From Brucella sp. 21LCYQ03 (GTDB taxonomy: Bacteria > Pseudomonadota > Alphaproteobacteria > Rhizobiales > Rhizobiaceae), in the NCBI RefSeq assembly GCF_023554105.1, contig NZ_JAMJWE010000007.1, forward strand, positions 62,001 through 126,000: a stretch of DNA of 64,000 nucleotides. The letters are read 5' to 3'. Each line of letters opens with the position of its first letter. Within the stretch, counting starts at the first letter, position 1. The notes under the pieces are model-generated. The model had not been told where the DNA came from and did not search any database. It was given only the letters and a program-made list of their open reading frames with translations. This document shows, piece by piece, positions 25,791 to 34,084 of this stretch. The position numbers were made by a program, and so were the translations under genes.

Positions 25791-25976
25791 ATGGCATTCG
25801 CAATCGCACCACTGCTCGCAATTCTAAAGGAATACAGGCGCAGACAAAATGAACGTCGGCGCTTCGTTCTTACACAGCGCGCACTCGATGAACTTCCGGG
25901 CGAACTGCGTAAGGATATGGGCTGGCCAGATCGCTATCTGGAACAGCGTAAAGCCAAACAATGTAACGGAGAATAA
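25791..25976 (+). CDS. Small DUF1127-like protein
   Basis: A 61-residue basic protein. The second half has the DUF1127 (YjiS-like) pattern: an Arg-rich helix (EYRRRQNERRRF), L..L....L.DLG replaced by LDELPGELRKDMGWPDRYLE. DUF1127 proteins in Rhizobiales are small RNA-binding or phosphate/carbon-metabolism adaptors. Ribosome site GAGGGATT. The next gene starts 7 bp after the stop, so it is co-transcribed with the WYL regulator. Confidence 0.75.
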   Translation: MAFAIAPLLAILKEYRRRQNERRRFVLTQRALDELPGELRKDMGWPDRYLEQRKAKQCNGE

Positions 25977-25983
25977 ACCCGGA

Positions 25984-26685
25984 ATGCGCCGCGCAGACCG
26001 CCTTTTCCAGATTGTTCAGCATCTGCGCGGTGGCAGGCTTGTCACCGCACGGCAGCTTGCCGAACGGCTGGAAGTCTCCGAACGCACCATCTATCGCGAT
26101 ATAGCCGATCTTCAATCAACGGGCGTTCCTATCGATGGGGAGGCTGGTGTAAGCTATATTCTGCGTCAGGGGTTCGAGCTGCCACCGCTCATGTTCACAC
26201 GCGATGAGATCGTAGCCCTGGTTGCAGGTGCGCGCCTGATCCGTGCATGGGGTGGTGTGTCCATGGCACGCGGTGCCGAGGAAGCACTCGTGAAGATTGA
26301 GGCCGTTCTGCCCAAGGAAGAACGCGCGCGCATCACCAGCACACAAATCCATGCCCCGTCCACATCGATCAGTGTAGATGAACGGCGCATTATTGATGCA
26401 GTCGAACGCGCGGTGGATGAAGGCACGGTACTCAACATACGCTATCGTGATCTTGAAGCTCGTGAGAGTGAGCGTGACATTCGTCCGCTTGGCCTTTGGT
26501 TCTGGGGTAAAGTCTGGACTGTGATCGGCTGGTGCGAATTGCGCAATGCTTTCCGCACATTTCGCACGGACCGCATTATCGCCGCTGACAAAGCTGGGCG
26601 CACATTCCGTTCAGAACGCGGCAAAACACTGGCCGACTTTTATCGGCTCATGGAATTAAGCGAGTGGAATTCTTTTAAGGATTGA
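25984..26685 (+). CDS. HTH/WYL-domain transcriptional regulator (YafY-like)
   Basis: A 233-residue regulator: N-terminal DeoR-type helix-turn-helix (about 5-60; TARQLAERLEVSERTIYRDI contains the recognition helix) and a WYL domain from about 138 (RYRD...RDIRPLGLWFWGKVWTVIGWCELR region) that senses ligand or nucleic acid. The ATG at 25984 is preferred because it gives the family N-terminus MRRADRLFQIVQ; the open frame starts 45 codons earlier inside the DUF1127 gene. Targets are unknown; its co-transcribed small protein is a candidate partner. Confidence 0.87.
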   Translation: MRRADRLFQIVQHLRGGRLVTARQLAERLEVSERTIYRDIADLQSTGVPIDGEAGVSYILRQGFELPPLMFTRDEIVALVAGARLIRAWGGVSMARGAEEALVKIEAVLPKEERARITSTQIHAPSTSISVDERRIIDAVERAVDEGTVLNIRYRDLEARESERDIRPLGLWFWGKVWTVIGWCELRNAFRTFRTDRIIAADKAGRTFRSERGKTLADFYRLMELSEWNSFKD

Positions 26686-26706
26686 AGCACCATCCAGCTT
26701 AAAAAG

Positions 26707-26733
26707 AAAAACCCGCCAGACAGGCGGGTTTTC
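26707..26733. terminator. Bidirectional terminator between convergent genes
   Basis: Stem AAAACCCGCC/GGCGGGTTTT (26707-26731) with an AGACA loop, between the WYL regulator (+) and trcR (-). Confidence 0.9.
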
Positions 26734-26753
26734 TGTGTTCATCAATGACAATC

Positions 26754-27437
26754 TTATTCTTCGTCTTCGTCGGTGTTTGTGCTCTTCAGCGAAGAAAGCT
26801 TTGCGAAAACCTTTTCCGCGTCCAGCTCTTCTTCTTCAGGAGGCGCATCGCGGTAATCAAAGTTTTCGGTCGCCGATGCTGGCAGCAATGTGCTGTCAGA
26901 TTCAACAACTGGACGGCTGCGTGCTGCACGATCAACTTCAAGATCGAGATCAATCTGCGAGCAAAGACCAAGTGTTACCGGGTCCATTGCGGTCAAAGTT
27001 GCAGAATTCCAATGGGTACGGTTGCGAATCTGTTCGATGGTCGACTTTGTCGTTCCAACCAGACGCGAAACCTGCGCATCCTTCAATTCAGGATGGTTGC
27101 GAACCAGCCAGAGAATCGCATTCGGACGATCCTGACGCTTGGAAAGCGGGGTATAACGTGGGCCCTTGCGCTTTGCTTCTGGCACGCGAACCTTCGGCTC
27201 AGAGAGCTTCACACGATGATACGGGTCTTTTTCGCCCTTCGCGATTTCTTCGCGCGAAAGCTGGCCGGTGATCACCGGATCAAGTCCCTTGATACCCTGC
27301 GAGGCCTCACCGTCCGCAATAGCCTTCACTTCGAGCGGATGCAGCTTGCAAAGAGCCGCGATCTGATCAAAGGACAGAGCCGTATTATCAACGAGCCAGA
27401 CTGCCGTTGCCTTCGGCATAAGAAGCTGGGTGGCCAT
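26754..27437 (-). CDS. trcR: TrcR, DUF1013 cell-cycle transcription factor
   Basis: A 227-residue protein of the DUF1013 family, restricted to alphaproteobacteria. In Caulobacter the homologue TrcR travels with RNA polymerase and influences cell-cycle promoters. The N-terminus MATQLLMPKATAVWLVDNT contains the conserved start; a helix-turn-helix-like region spans about 100-140 (NPELKDAQVSRLVGTTKSTI, in part), followed by RNRTHWNSATL. The C-terminus is acidic and disordered. Single gene with its own terminator. Assignment is by sequence recognition. Confidence 0.88.
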   Translation of the reverse strand: MATQLLMPKATAVWLVDNTALSFDQIAALCKLHPLEVKAIADGEASQGIKGLDPVITGQLSREEIAKGEKDPYHRVKLSEPKVRVPEAKRKGPRYTPLSKRQDRPNAILWLVRNHPELKDAQVSRLVGTTKSTIEQIRNRTHWNSATLTAMDPVTLGLCSQIDLDLEVDRAARSRPVVESDSTLLPASATENFDYRDAPPEEEELDAEKVFAKLSSLKSTNTDEDEE

Positions 27438-27589
27438 TAGATATAATCCTCTTGTTCGTCCGCTCCGGTAGGGCGGGCCGTGGGAAAAACCACAAATTCC
27501 GGGAAATCACGGTCTATATATATTTTTTTTGAGCGCAGAGCAAGAAACTGCTGCCATCCCATCCCATGTTCTCTTTTCATTGAACAAAA

Positions 27590-28594
27590 TCAGGCAACTT
27601 CAAGCACGATCTTGCCGATATGCTGACTGCCTTCCATGCGCTCATGCGCCTGCCGCGCTTCTTTCAATGGGAAAGTCATATCAATCACTGGTGCAACGCG
27701 ACGCTCAGCAAGAAGCGGCCAGACTTTTGCTTCCAGCTCACGCGCGATGGCTGCTTTGAACTCCACTGAACGCGATCGCAACGTCGAACCAGTGTGGGTG
27801 AGACGCTTGGTCATCAGGAGTGCAAAATTGGCCGTAGCCTTTGCACCATTCAGAAAAGCAATCTGCACGATACGGCCATCTTCAGCGGCAGCTTTATAAT
27901 TGCGATCAACATAATCGCCGCCAACCATATCAAGAATAACATCCGCGCCATTGCCGCCCGTCATTTCTTTGACCACAGCAACGAAATCTTCGTCACGATA
28001 ATTCACCGCGCGGTCGGCGCCGAGCTTGAGACAAGCGTCGCATTTATCAGTGGAGCCAGCCGTAATAATCACCTTCGCACCGAAGGCCTTGGCAAGCTGA
28101 ATGGCCGTGGTGCCAATGCCGGATGACCCGCCATGGATCAGTAGCGTTTCGCCTTCTTTCAAACCACCGCGCTCAAACACATTGTGCCAAACAGTAAAGA
28201 AGGTTTCAGGGATCGCCGCCGCTTCACTGTAGCTATAACCGGATGGCAACGGCAGAGCCGTGCTTTCATGCACCGTGGCATATTCTGCATAACCACCACC
28301 AGCGAGCAGTGCGACGACCGCATCGCCAATGCGATAGCGCTTCACACCGTCCCCTAGCGCTACAACATCACCCGCAATTTCCAATCCCGGAATATCGGAC
28401 GCTCCGGGTGGTGGGGCGTAACTGCCTTGTCGCTGCAACACATCCGGACGGTTCACACCTGCAGCGCGAACCCGCACCAGTATTTCGGCAGCTTTCGGCT
28501 GAGGAACTGCGCGCTCAACAGGTTGCAATACACTTGCGTCACCCGGCTGCACAATTTCGATTGCAGTCATGTGGGAAGGCAATTCAGCCGTCAT
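27590..28594 (-). CDS. NADPH:quinone oxidoreductase (zinc-free MDR family)
   Basis: About 334 residues, quinone oxidoreductase class of medium-chain reductases (PIG3/QOR type). An N-terminal GroES-like domain (VRAAGVNRPDVLQRQG near 45) lacks the zinc ligands of alcohol dehydrogenases. The Rossmann domain has HGGSSGIGTTAIQLAKA near 152 as nucleotide loop. It reduces quinones or enones with NADPH. The ATG at 28594 has AGGAGC eight bases upstream; a TTG six bases earlier is ignored. Monocistronic by position. Confidence 0.9.
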   Translation of the reverse strand: MTAELPSHMTAIEIVQPGDASVLQPVERAVPQPKAAEILVRVRAAGVNRPDVLQRQGSYAPPPGASDIPGLEIAGDVVALGDGVKRYRIGDAVVALLAGGGYAEYATVHESTALPLPSGYSYSEAAAIPETFFTVWHNVFERGGLKEGETLLIHGGSSGIGTTAIQLAKAFGAKVIITAGSTDKCDACLKLGADRAVNYRDEDFVAVVKEMTGGNGADVILDMVGGDYVDRNYKAAAEDGRIVQIAFLNGAKATANFALLMTKRLTHTGSTLRSRSVEFKAAIARELEAKVWPLLAERRVAPVIDMTFPLKEARQAHERMEGSQHIGKIVLEVA

Positions 28595-28743
28595 GATCAA
28601 AGCTCCTGTTTCGTCCTATCGTCGCATAAATGCCGCACATAGCGACATGCTGGGTAAGTTCGGCGAAATCATCATCGATTTCTGGAAATATATATGCGAA
28701 GATTCAAGGTGTTAAATCTTTTCTCTCTTTATAAGCCCAGCCT

Positions 28744-28795
28744 ATAGCGCATCCCGAAAAGTGCGAAGCGGTTTTCGGAATAAGATGCGCGTAAA
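28744..28795. repeat. Palindromic repeat, module A alone
   Basis: GCGCATCCCGAAAAGTGCG, then AAGCGGTTTTCGGA and the mirrored AAGATGCGC: same framework as 21038-21083 with a few substitutions. It lies upstream of the DUF1192 gene. Confidence 0.75.
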
Positions 28796-28860
28796 AAAAG
28801 ATTGGGCATTTCGCACGGTCAAATCTAAAGAAGAAATGCTCGAGACTCCGGAGGAAGGCC

Positions 28861-29052
28861 ATGAGCGGTTTTGACGAAGATGTTACAAAACCACGCAACA
28901 GTGTGGTTCTTAGCGATGAAGAATTATCGCTGTTGTCGGTTATCGAAATCGACCAGCACATCGCTTTGCTCCAGTCCGAAATAGAACGTCTAAAAGCCGA
29001 GAGGCTTAAGAAGGGAGACAGCCGCGCTGCGGCGGAAGCCCTTTTCCGTTGA
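28861..29052 (+). CDS. DUF1192 small protein
   Basis: A 63-residue acidic-then-basic protein with the DUF1192 pattern: LSDEELSLLSVIEIDQHIALL.SEI.RL (given with gaps) and a C-terminal helix KKGDSRAAAEALFR. Ribosome site GGAGGAAGGCC. Widespread and uncharacterised in Rhizobiales. The MFS gene follows 68 bp later on the same strand. Confidence 0.85.
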   Translation: MSGFDEDVTKPRNSVVLSDEELSLLSVIEIDQHIALLQSEIERLKAERLKKGDSRAAAEALFR

Positions 29053-29120
29053 GACTGCGCTGTTTCCTCATCACTGATAAAGCGAAGTTGCAGCAAGCGA
29101 CTTCATAAAATCCCGGGAAC

Positions 29121-30368
29121 GTGATCTTGCGCATTTATATTCAGGTTCTGGCGCTGCTCTGCGGCACAGCCTTTCTGTTGATGGCCTCGGGCCTACATGG
29201 TCTGCTTCTGCCATTGCGCGGCGGACTGGAAGGCTTTTCAGTTGCATCGCTTGGTATGTTGGGCACCACATGGGCTGGTGGCTTTGTAGCAGGCTGTCTG
29301 TTTGCACCGCGCCTCGTCCGTCGTGTTGGCCATGTGCGTGCTTTTGGCTGTTTTGCAGCATCCGCAGCAATCATAGCCCTTTTGTCGGGCATCTATATCG
29401 ATGCAGTATCCTGGATAATCTTACGCACATTCACCGGCTTCTCAATGGCCGGCGCTTTCATGGTGATTGAAAGCTGGCTCAACGAGCGCGCCACCAATGA
29501 ATCGCGCGGCAAAATTTTCGGCCTCTATATGATGGTCAACTACGGTGCGACCATGAGCGGTCAGATGATGGTGGCCAACGGCGATATTCGTTCTGATCAC
29601 CTTTTTATGATCACTGGCATCCTGTTCTGCCTGGCACTGATACCAACCGCCATGTCCACTGCCGTCAGCCCCAAACCGCTAACCGAAGTACAGCTTGACC
29701 TCAAAGCACTCTATCGCAACTCACCAGCCGCATTTGTCGGCTGCATCCTGATCGGCATTGCAAACGGTGCATGGGGCACGCTGGGCGCGGTTTTCGGCGC
29801 AAAATCCGGCATCTCAACCCCAGAAATCGCGCTCATGGTTAGCGTGACAATCGCTGCTGGCGCATTGATGCAAATACCTGTCGGCCGCATCTCCGACCTG
29901 ATTGACCGCCGTTATGTGCTGGCTGGCGTGGCTTCGCTTGCAGCCCTCGTAGGCCTTGCAGCCTTTATTATCGGCCCATCAAATGGCACCGTGATCATCA
30001 TCATGACCGGCTGCTATGGGGCACTTGCCTATGCACTTTATCCTGTCGCTGTCGCGCATGCGAATGACCACGCTACGTCTGAAAGCTTTGTGAAAGTATC
30101 GAGCGGGCTGCTGCTGCTTTATGGCTTCGGCACCATGCTCGGACCTTTGCTGGCTGCGGCTGCGATGGATATTTTCTGGCCATCGGGATTGTTTGCCATC
30201 ACAGCGCTCGCGCATATTTCGATAACTGCCTATGCACTGTTTCGTTCACGCAGACGCGCATCAATACCGAAATCTGAAAAAGAGCAGTTTAAGAGCATGC
30301 CATCTGTGAAGAGTGCAACGCCTGAGGGGATGAATCTCGACCCACGGGCGGAAGGCGAAACCAACTAA
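29121..30368 (+). CDS. MFS transporter (YcaD-like)
   Basis: A 415-residue major facilitator with 12 predicted spans in two halves of six, a central cytoplasmic loop near 190, and a charged C-terminal tail. The loop between spans 2 and 3 reads RLVRRVGHVRAFG, a form of the MFS signature. It resembles YcaD/TsgA-type sugar or drug carriers; substrate unknown. The start is GTG (29121); no ATG in frame is suitably placed before the first span, and the ribosome site is weak (CCGGGAAC). Confidence 0.82.
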   Translation: MILRIYIQVLALLCGTAFLLMASGLHGLLLPLRGGLEGFSVASLGMLGTTWAGGFVAGCLFAPRLVRRVGHVRAFGCFAASAAIIALLSGIYIDAVSWIILRTFTGFSMAGAFMVIESWLNERATNESRGKIFGLYMMVNYGATMSGQMMVANGDIRSDHLFMITGILFCLALIPTAMSTAVSPKPLTEVQLDLKALYRNSPAAFVGCILIGIANGAWGTLGAVFGAKSGISTPEIALMVSVTIAAGALMQIPVGRISDLIDRRYVLAGVASLAALVGLAAFIIGPSNGTVIIIMTGCYGALAYALYPVAVAHANDHATSESFVKVSSGLLLLYGFGTMLGPLLAAAAMDIFWPSGLFAITALAHISITAYALFRSRRRASIPKSEKEQFKSMPSVKSATPEGMNLDPRAEGETN

Positions 30369-30380
30369 ATAAAGATGTTC

Positions 30381-30401
30381 GGCGGCTGTAACGCAGCCGC
30401 C
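30381..30401 (+). terminator. Hairpin after the MFS gene
   Basis: A perfect 8-bp stem GGCGGCTG/CAGCCGCC with a 5-nt loop, 13 bp past the stop; there is no T run. Confidence 0.45.
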
Positions 30402-30449
30402 AATATCTGAGGGGTGATGGTTCGCATCATGTATCTGGAGCACAATGTT

Positions 30450-30491
30450 TAGAGCGCCGATCTGATTCAATCAGATCGAAACGCGCTCTAG
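30450..30491. repeat. Palindromic repeat, module B alone
   Basis: AGAGCGCC, the perfect inner palindrome GATCTGATTCAATCAGATC (one-base centre), then GCGCTCT. It is the best-preserved copy of module B in the window. Confidence 0.75.
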
Positions 30492-30556
30492 CATAGGCGG
30501 AAAAGAAAACGACGCTATATCAACAATTTAAGGGTGTTGACCACCGTGCTTGGGGA

Positions 30557-30739
30557 TCAGTGACGCGTCACCTGAATTTTCAGTTTTTCAATCTGCTCTT
30601 TGAGAGCCAGCTTCTTGCGCTTGAGAGACGTAACATGCAGGTCATCAATTGCCGGTGACGCTAAAGCTTCGGAGATTTCCTCTTCCAAAGCGCCGTGCTT
30701 CTGTTCAAGCGTGGCAAGATGGGACTCGATAGCCATCAT
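30557..30739 (-). CDS. DUF465 (YdcH-like) small coiled-coil protein
   Basis: About 60 residues: HLATLEQKHGALEEEI, HVTSLKRKKLALKEQIEKLK - the DUF465 pattern of two short helices with the KRKKLxLKD/E signature. Tandem ATGs at 30739 and 30736 follow GGAGAATTG. Family function is unknown. A paralogue lies divergently at 31073. Confidence 0.85.
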   Translation of the reverse strand: MMAIESHLATLEQKHGALEEEISEALASPAIDDLHVTSLKRKKLALKEQIEKLKIQVTRH

Positions 30740-31072
30740 CAATTCTCCTTCGATTGATTTAACCAAAAGGACAGAGCCATGTCGCGTTTTGCCAACAAAT
30801 GGCTCTATCCGCTCTCACCTGCGCAAACGCCCGGTAGTACACCTCCTGCTATCCGGGCCAATTACGCAGTCCCGGCTGCCATTCAACAGTTTCGTTAGCA
30901 ACCGTTGTTCATGACAGAACAATGACACTGTGGCATGAGTTTGATGCAAAGTCGAATTTGTTTTGGTAGGATTTTCCAATCACGAAAAATGTGATAAAGG
31001 CTTCGCCTGAAACGGGTCTGCACCAGTCTGGAGCGGCCCGTAATATTATTTTTAAGAAATGGGGCAAACCGC
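30740..31072. other. Divergent region between two DUF465 genes
   Basis: 333 bp upstream of both genes. It contains a 39-codon open frame on the plus strand (30779-30898, ATG with AAGGACAGAGCC upstream, Pro/Ala-rich product starting MSRFANKWLY). I cannot tell whether this is translated. Otherwise A/T-rich promoter-like DNA. Confidence 0.4.
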
Positions 31073-31276
31073 ATGTCCGATCAGGATCAGGCCGAAATCA
31101 GATTGGCCGTTGCACGTCTGAAACAGGAACACGCGGATTTTGATGCAGCCATAGATGCAATGATGCAGGTCGGCTGCGATCAGCTGCGCATACAGCGCAT
31201 GAAAAAGAAAAAACTCGCAATCAAAGACAAGCTTCAGGAACTGGAAGATCAGGTCATCCCTGACATCATCGCCTGA
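31073..31276 (+). CDS. DUF465 (YdcH-like) small coiled-coil protein
   Basis: 67 residues with RLKQEHADFDAAIDAM and RIQRMKKKKLAIKDKLQELE, the DUF465 signature. It is a divergent paralogue of the gene at 30557-30739 (same KKLxxK core, different N-terminus). It has its own terminator and precedes purE. Confidence 0.88.
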   Translation: MSDQDQAEIRLAVARLKQEHADFDAAIDAMMQVGCDQLRIQRMKKKKLAIKDKLQELEDQVIPDIIA

Positions 31277-31299
31277 GCATCACATAAAAGACGTTTCAT

Positions 31300-31326
31300 A
31301 GCCGGGGTTCGCCCGGCTTTGTTTTT
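31300..31326 (+). terminator. Terminator before purE
   Basis: Stem AGCCGGG/CCCGGCT (31300-31318) with a GTTCG loop, then TTGTTTTT. It separates the DUF465 gene from purEK. Confidence 0.85.
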
Positions 31327-31358
31327 CATTCCATGATCTCAAGAAGCAGGACGGATCA

Positions 31359-31853
31359 ATGAGCAGAAGTGCAGATGTCGCAATCATCATGGGAAGCCAA
31401 TCCGATTGGGAAACAATGCGCCATGCCGCTGATACGCTCGAAGCATTGGGCATATCTTTCGATGCGCGTATCGTCTCGGCCCACCGTACCCCTGATCGCC
31501 TCGTTTCTTTTGCCAAAGGCGCAAAAGCCGAAGGCTTTAAGGTCGTGATTGCTGGCGCTGGCGGCGCTGCCCACCTTCCCGGCATGGCAGCAGCAATGAC
31601 GCCACTTCCGGTCTTTGGCGTTCCGGTTCAGTCGAAAGCACTTTCTGGTCAGGACTCACTCCTTTCCATCGTGCAGATGCCTGCGGGCATACCAGTTGGC
31701 ACACTCGCTATTGGTCGCGCTGGCGCGGTCAACGCAGCGCTTTTATCGGCAGCAGTGCTTGCGCTATATGACGACGCTCTTGCAGCCCGTCTTGACGAAT
31801 GGCGCAGCGCCCAGACCGAAAGCGTTGCAGAACGCCCATCCGATGAGGTCTGA
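31359..31853 (+). CDS. purE: N5-carboxyaminoimidazole ribonucleotide mutase
   Basis: A 164-residue class I PurE, moving the carboxyl group from N5-CAIR to C4 in purine synthesis. Active-site motifs are GSQSDWETM near 12-20, SAHRTPD near 43-49 and [12 protein letters not shown] near 70-81. The stop is one base from the purK ATG, so PurE is translationally coupled to the enzyme making its substrate. The pair ends the purEK operon, preceded by a terminator. Confidence 0.96.
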   Translation: MSRSADVAIIMGSQSDWETMRHAADTLEALGISFDARIVSAHRTPDRLVSFAKGAKAEGFKVVIAGAGGAAHLPGMAAAMTPLPVFGVPVQSKALSGQDSLLSIVQMPAGIPVGTLAIGRAGAVNAALLSAAVLALYDDALAARLDEWRSAQTESVAERPSDEV

Positions 31854-31854
31854 T

Positions 31855-32943
31855 ATGACAGATTCAGCATTGAAGGCCGGTTCTACAATCGGCATCATCG
31901 GCGGCGGCCAGCTTGGCCGCATGCTCGCTATGGCGGCTGCGCGCCTTGGATATGAAACCATCATTCTCGAGCCGCAGGCAGACAGCCCGGCAGCACAGGT
32001 GGCAAATCGTCAGATTATTGCTGCCTATGATGCCCCGACAGCGCTGGCACAGCTTGCAGCAGCGTCTGACGTTATCACCTATGAGTTTGAAAACGTTCCT
32101 GTATCAGCGGCCGATAAGCTTGCAGAATCAGCGCTCGTGTTTCCGCCACCAGCAGCGCTTGAGATTTCGCAGGACCGTTTTACCGAAAAGCAATTCCTCA
32201 ATGAAAGCGGTATCGAAACCGCCCCGTGGCGTGTCGTTGACGATGAAGAATCGCTCATCGCAGCGCTCGGAGCACTGGGTGAACGCGGCATTCTGAAAAC
32301 CCGCCGCCTCGGCTATGATGGCAAGGGACAAGTCCGCCTCACATCGCTTGACGAAAACGAAGCGAAAAACGCACTTCACGCAATCAAGCACGCACCAGCA
32401 ATCCTTGAAGGCTTTGTTGCTTTTGAGCGCGAAGTCTCTGTGATTGCAGCCCGCGACCGTAGCGGCAATGTTGCGATCTTCGATATTTCAGAAAACGTCC
32501 ATAAGGACGGCATTTTGTCGACTTCGACAGTTCCGGCAGCAATCTCGGCTGGGACCGCCGAAACCGCCAGCAAGGCCGCAGAGAAGCTTCTCCATGCGCT
32601 TGATTATGTCGGTGTGCTTGGTCTCGAATTCTTCGTTCTGGCGGACGGCACTCTCCTTGCCAATGAATTTGCACCGCGCGTACATAATTCGGGTCACTGG
32701 ACAGAAGCTGCCTGCGCGATTTCGCAGTTTGAACAGCATATCCGTGCGGTTGCCGGTCTGCCGCTTGGTGACACGGTGCGCCATTCCGATTGCGTGATGG
32801 AAAACCTGATCGGTGACGATATTGAGCAGGTTCCAGCGATTCTCGCAGAATCGAATGCTGTGCTGCATCTCTATGGTAAAAAAGAAGCCCGCCCGGGCCG
32901 CAAAATGGGTCATGTGACCCGCATTCACCCCCGCGCACGCTAA
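31855..32943 (+). CDS. purK: 5-(carboxyamino)imidazole ribonucleotide synthase
   Basis: A 362-residue ATP-grasp enzyme adding bicarbonate to AIR. N-terminal GGGQLGRMLAMAA near 16-28; ATP-grasp residues include KTRRLGYDGKGQ near 143 and the metal site EFAPRVHNSGHWT near 266. The ATG at 31855 follows the purE stop by one base; a longer overlapping frame upstream belongs to another reading frame of purE and is ignored. It is followed by a hairpin at 32951-32973. Confidence 0.96.
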   Translation: MTDSALKAGSTIGIIGGGQLGRMLAMAAARLGYETIILEPQADSPAAQVANRQIIAAYDAPTALAQLAAASDVITYEFENVPVSAADKLAESALVFPPPAALEISQDRFTEKQFLNESGIETAPWRVVDDEESLIAALGALGERGILKTRRLGYDGKGQVRLTSLDENEAKNALHAIKHAPAILEGFVAFEREVSVIAARDRSGNVAIFDISENVHKDGILSTSTVPAAISAGTAETASKAAEKLLHALDYVGVLGLEFFVLADGTLLANEFAPRVHNSGHWTEAACAISQFEQHIRAVAGLPLGDTVRHSDCVMENLIGDDIEQVPAILAESNAVLHLYGKKEARPGRKMGHVTRIHPRAR

Positions 32944-32950
32944 GCATTGC

Positions 32951-32973
32951 GCAGGAATCGATCAGATTCCTGC
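32951..32973 (+). terminator. Hairpin after purK
   Basis: A perfect 9-bp stem GCAGGAATC/GATTCCTGC with a GATCA loop; weak T content after it. Confidence 0.5.
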
Positions 32974-33033
32974 GTTAGCAGGGCCTGCGGCAAGATTTTC
33001 GGGACCAGTCTTCGTGAATCTGCGGCGCAGGAG

Positions 33034-33062
33034 TTGACATTCGGCTAAAATATTGTGTATTT
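33034..33062 (+). promoter_or_regulatory. Promoter of the rpmJ leader
   Basis: TTGACA (33034-33039), 17-bp spacer, GTATTT (33057-33062). It has the best -35 element I noticed in the window. It gives a transcript starting near 33069. Confidence 0.5.
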
Positions 33063-33102
33063 CGGCCAACCCTTCGGGCAGGAATACTGCCTGTAACCAA
33101 TT

Positions 33103-33124
33103 GGCGCCTTGGGCGCCTGTTTTT
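33103..33124 (+). terminator. Intrinsic terminator inside the rpmJ leader
   Basis: Stem GGCGCC/GGCGCC (33103-33117) with a TTG loop and TGTTTTTA after it, located between the promoter and the rpmJ start 55 bp downstream. A second hairpin GGCAG/CTGCC lies just upstream (about 33078-33092). The arrangement looks like a transcription attenuator, or the end of a short RNA of about 55 nt. Confidence 0.55.
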
Positions 33125-33178
33125 ATGCCGCCCCGCGACACGTGCTGTCGATGGGCCCAACCAAGACCGGTGATTGAC

Positions 33179-33304
33179 ATGAAGATCAAGAATTCGCTCA
33201 AGGCGCTCAAGGGCCGTCATCGTGACTGCCAGCTCGTTCGTCGTAAGGGCCGCGTTTACATCATCAATAAGACTGCTCCGCGCTTCAAGGCACGTCAGGG
33301 CTAA
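33179..33304 (+). CDS. rpmJ: 50S ribosomal protein L36, zinc-independent form
   Basis: 41 residues, [17 protein letters not shown] and ending KARQG, the YkgO-type L36. Only one cysteine remains of the four-ligand zinc ribbon, so it is the zinc-free version. It lies downstream of an attenuator-like leader, and a TPR gene follows 49 bp later. Confidence 0.94.
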   Translation: MKIKNSLKALKGRHRDCQLVRRKGRVYIINKTAPRFKARQG

Positions 33305-33353
33305 TCTTATTTCTGATTTTGCATTTGACGTTTCGCTACGTATAATCAACATT

Positions 33354-34031
33354 ATGCGTATGCGGAACGTTTTTGCTTATCCAATACACATTACGCTTCT
33401 ATCAGCCTTTAGCGCAGCTCTGCTGATTACCAGCCCTGCCCTCGCCGATACGAAGCCTCAGCTGACCGCCCCTATCCTGCCTGTGCAGACGGGTGCCGAC
33501 AGCGAACAAAAACCTGCTCCCAAACCCCAAGAACAAGCAGATCAGACGCCTGAAGAGCGTCTCGATAAGCTTTTTGCTGATCTCAAGCGTACCTCGGATG
33601 CGACGAAAGCTCGTCGCCTGACGATCCAGATCAATCAAATCTGGCAGCAATCTGGTAGCGCCACGGTGGACCTTCTTGTGCAATGGGCCAATTCAGCGAT
33701 GCTTGAAAAGCGCTATACGTCAGCGCTCGATTTTCTCAATGAAGCCATCGCGATCAATCCCGACTATGCGGAAGCATGGAACCGTCGTGCGACGGTCTAT
33801 TATCTGCGCAATGACTATGCGCATGCCATGTATGACATCAATCGCACGCTGGAGCTTGAACCACGCCATTATGGCGCGCTGACCGGCATGGCCGATATTC
33901 TGCGCGCTCGTGGCCTCAAGGAGCAAGCTCTAAAAGCCTATGAGAAAGCGCTCGAAGTTAACCCGATGATGCGTGATGCACAGAAGAACCTGCTCGATCT
34001 CACAGAAAAGCTGAGCGACACCCGCACCTGA
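33354..34031 (+). CDS. Exported tetratricopeptide-repeat protein
   Basis: About 225 residues. The ATG at 33354 (or the second at 33360) begins a signal peptide with cleavage near PALA/DT around 31-32. A Pro/Gln-rich linker (about 40-65) is followed by at least three TPR units from about 85 to 210 (YTSALDFLNEAIAINPDYAEAW and similar; KALEVNPMMRDAQKNL at the end). Periplasmic or membrane-anchored adaptor is the likely role. The open frame running upstream through rpmJ is not used. It ends at a strong terminator. Confidence 0.85.
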   Translation: MRMRNVFAYPIHITLLSAFSAALLITSPALADTKPQLTAPILPVQTGADSEQKPAPKPQEQADQTPEERLDKLFADLKRTSDATKARRLTIQINQIWQQSGSATVDLLVQWANSAMLEKRYTSALDFLNEAIAINPDYAEAWNRRATVYYLRNDYAHAMYDINRTLELEPRHYGALTGMADILRARGLKEQALKAYEKALEVNPMMRDAQKNLLDLTEKLSDTRT

Positions 34032-34054
34032 TTCTCTGACAGAGATACAAACAA

Positions 34055-34084
34055 AAACGCGCCCCGAAAGAGGCGCGTTTTTTT
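34055..34084 (+). terminator. Terminator after the TPR gene
   Basis: Stem AAACGCGCC/GGCGCGTTT (34055-34080) with an 8-nt loop and a run of seven T. Confidence 0.92.
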
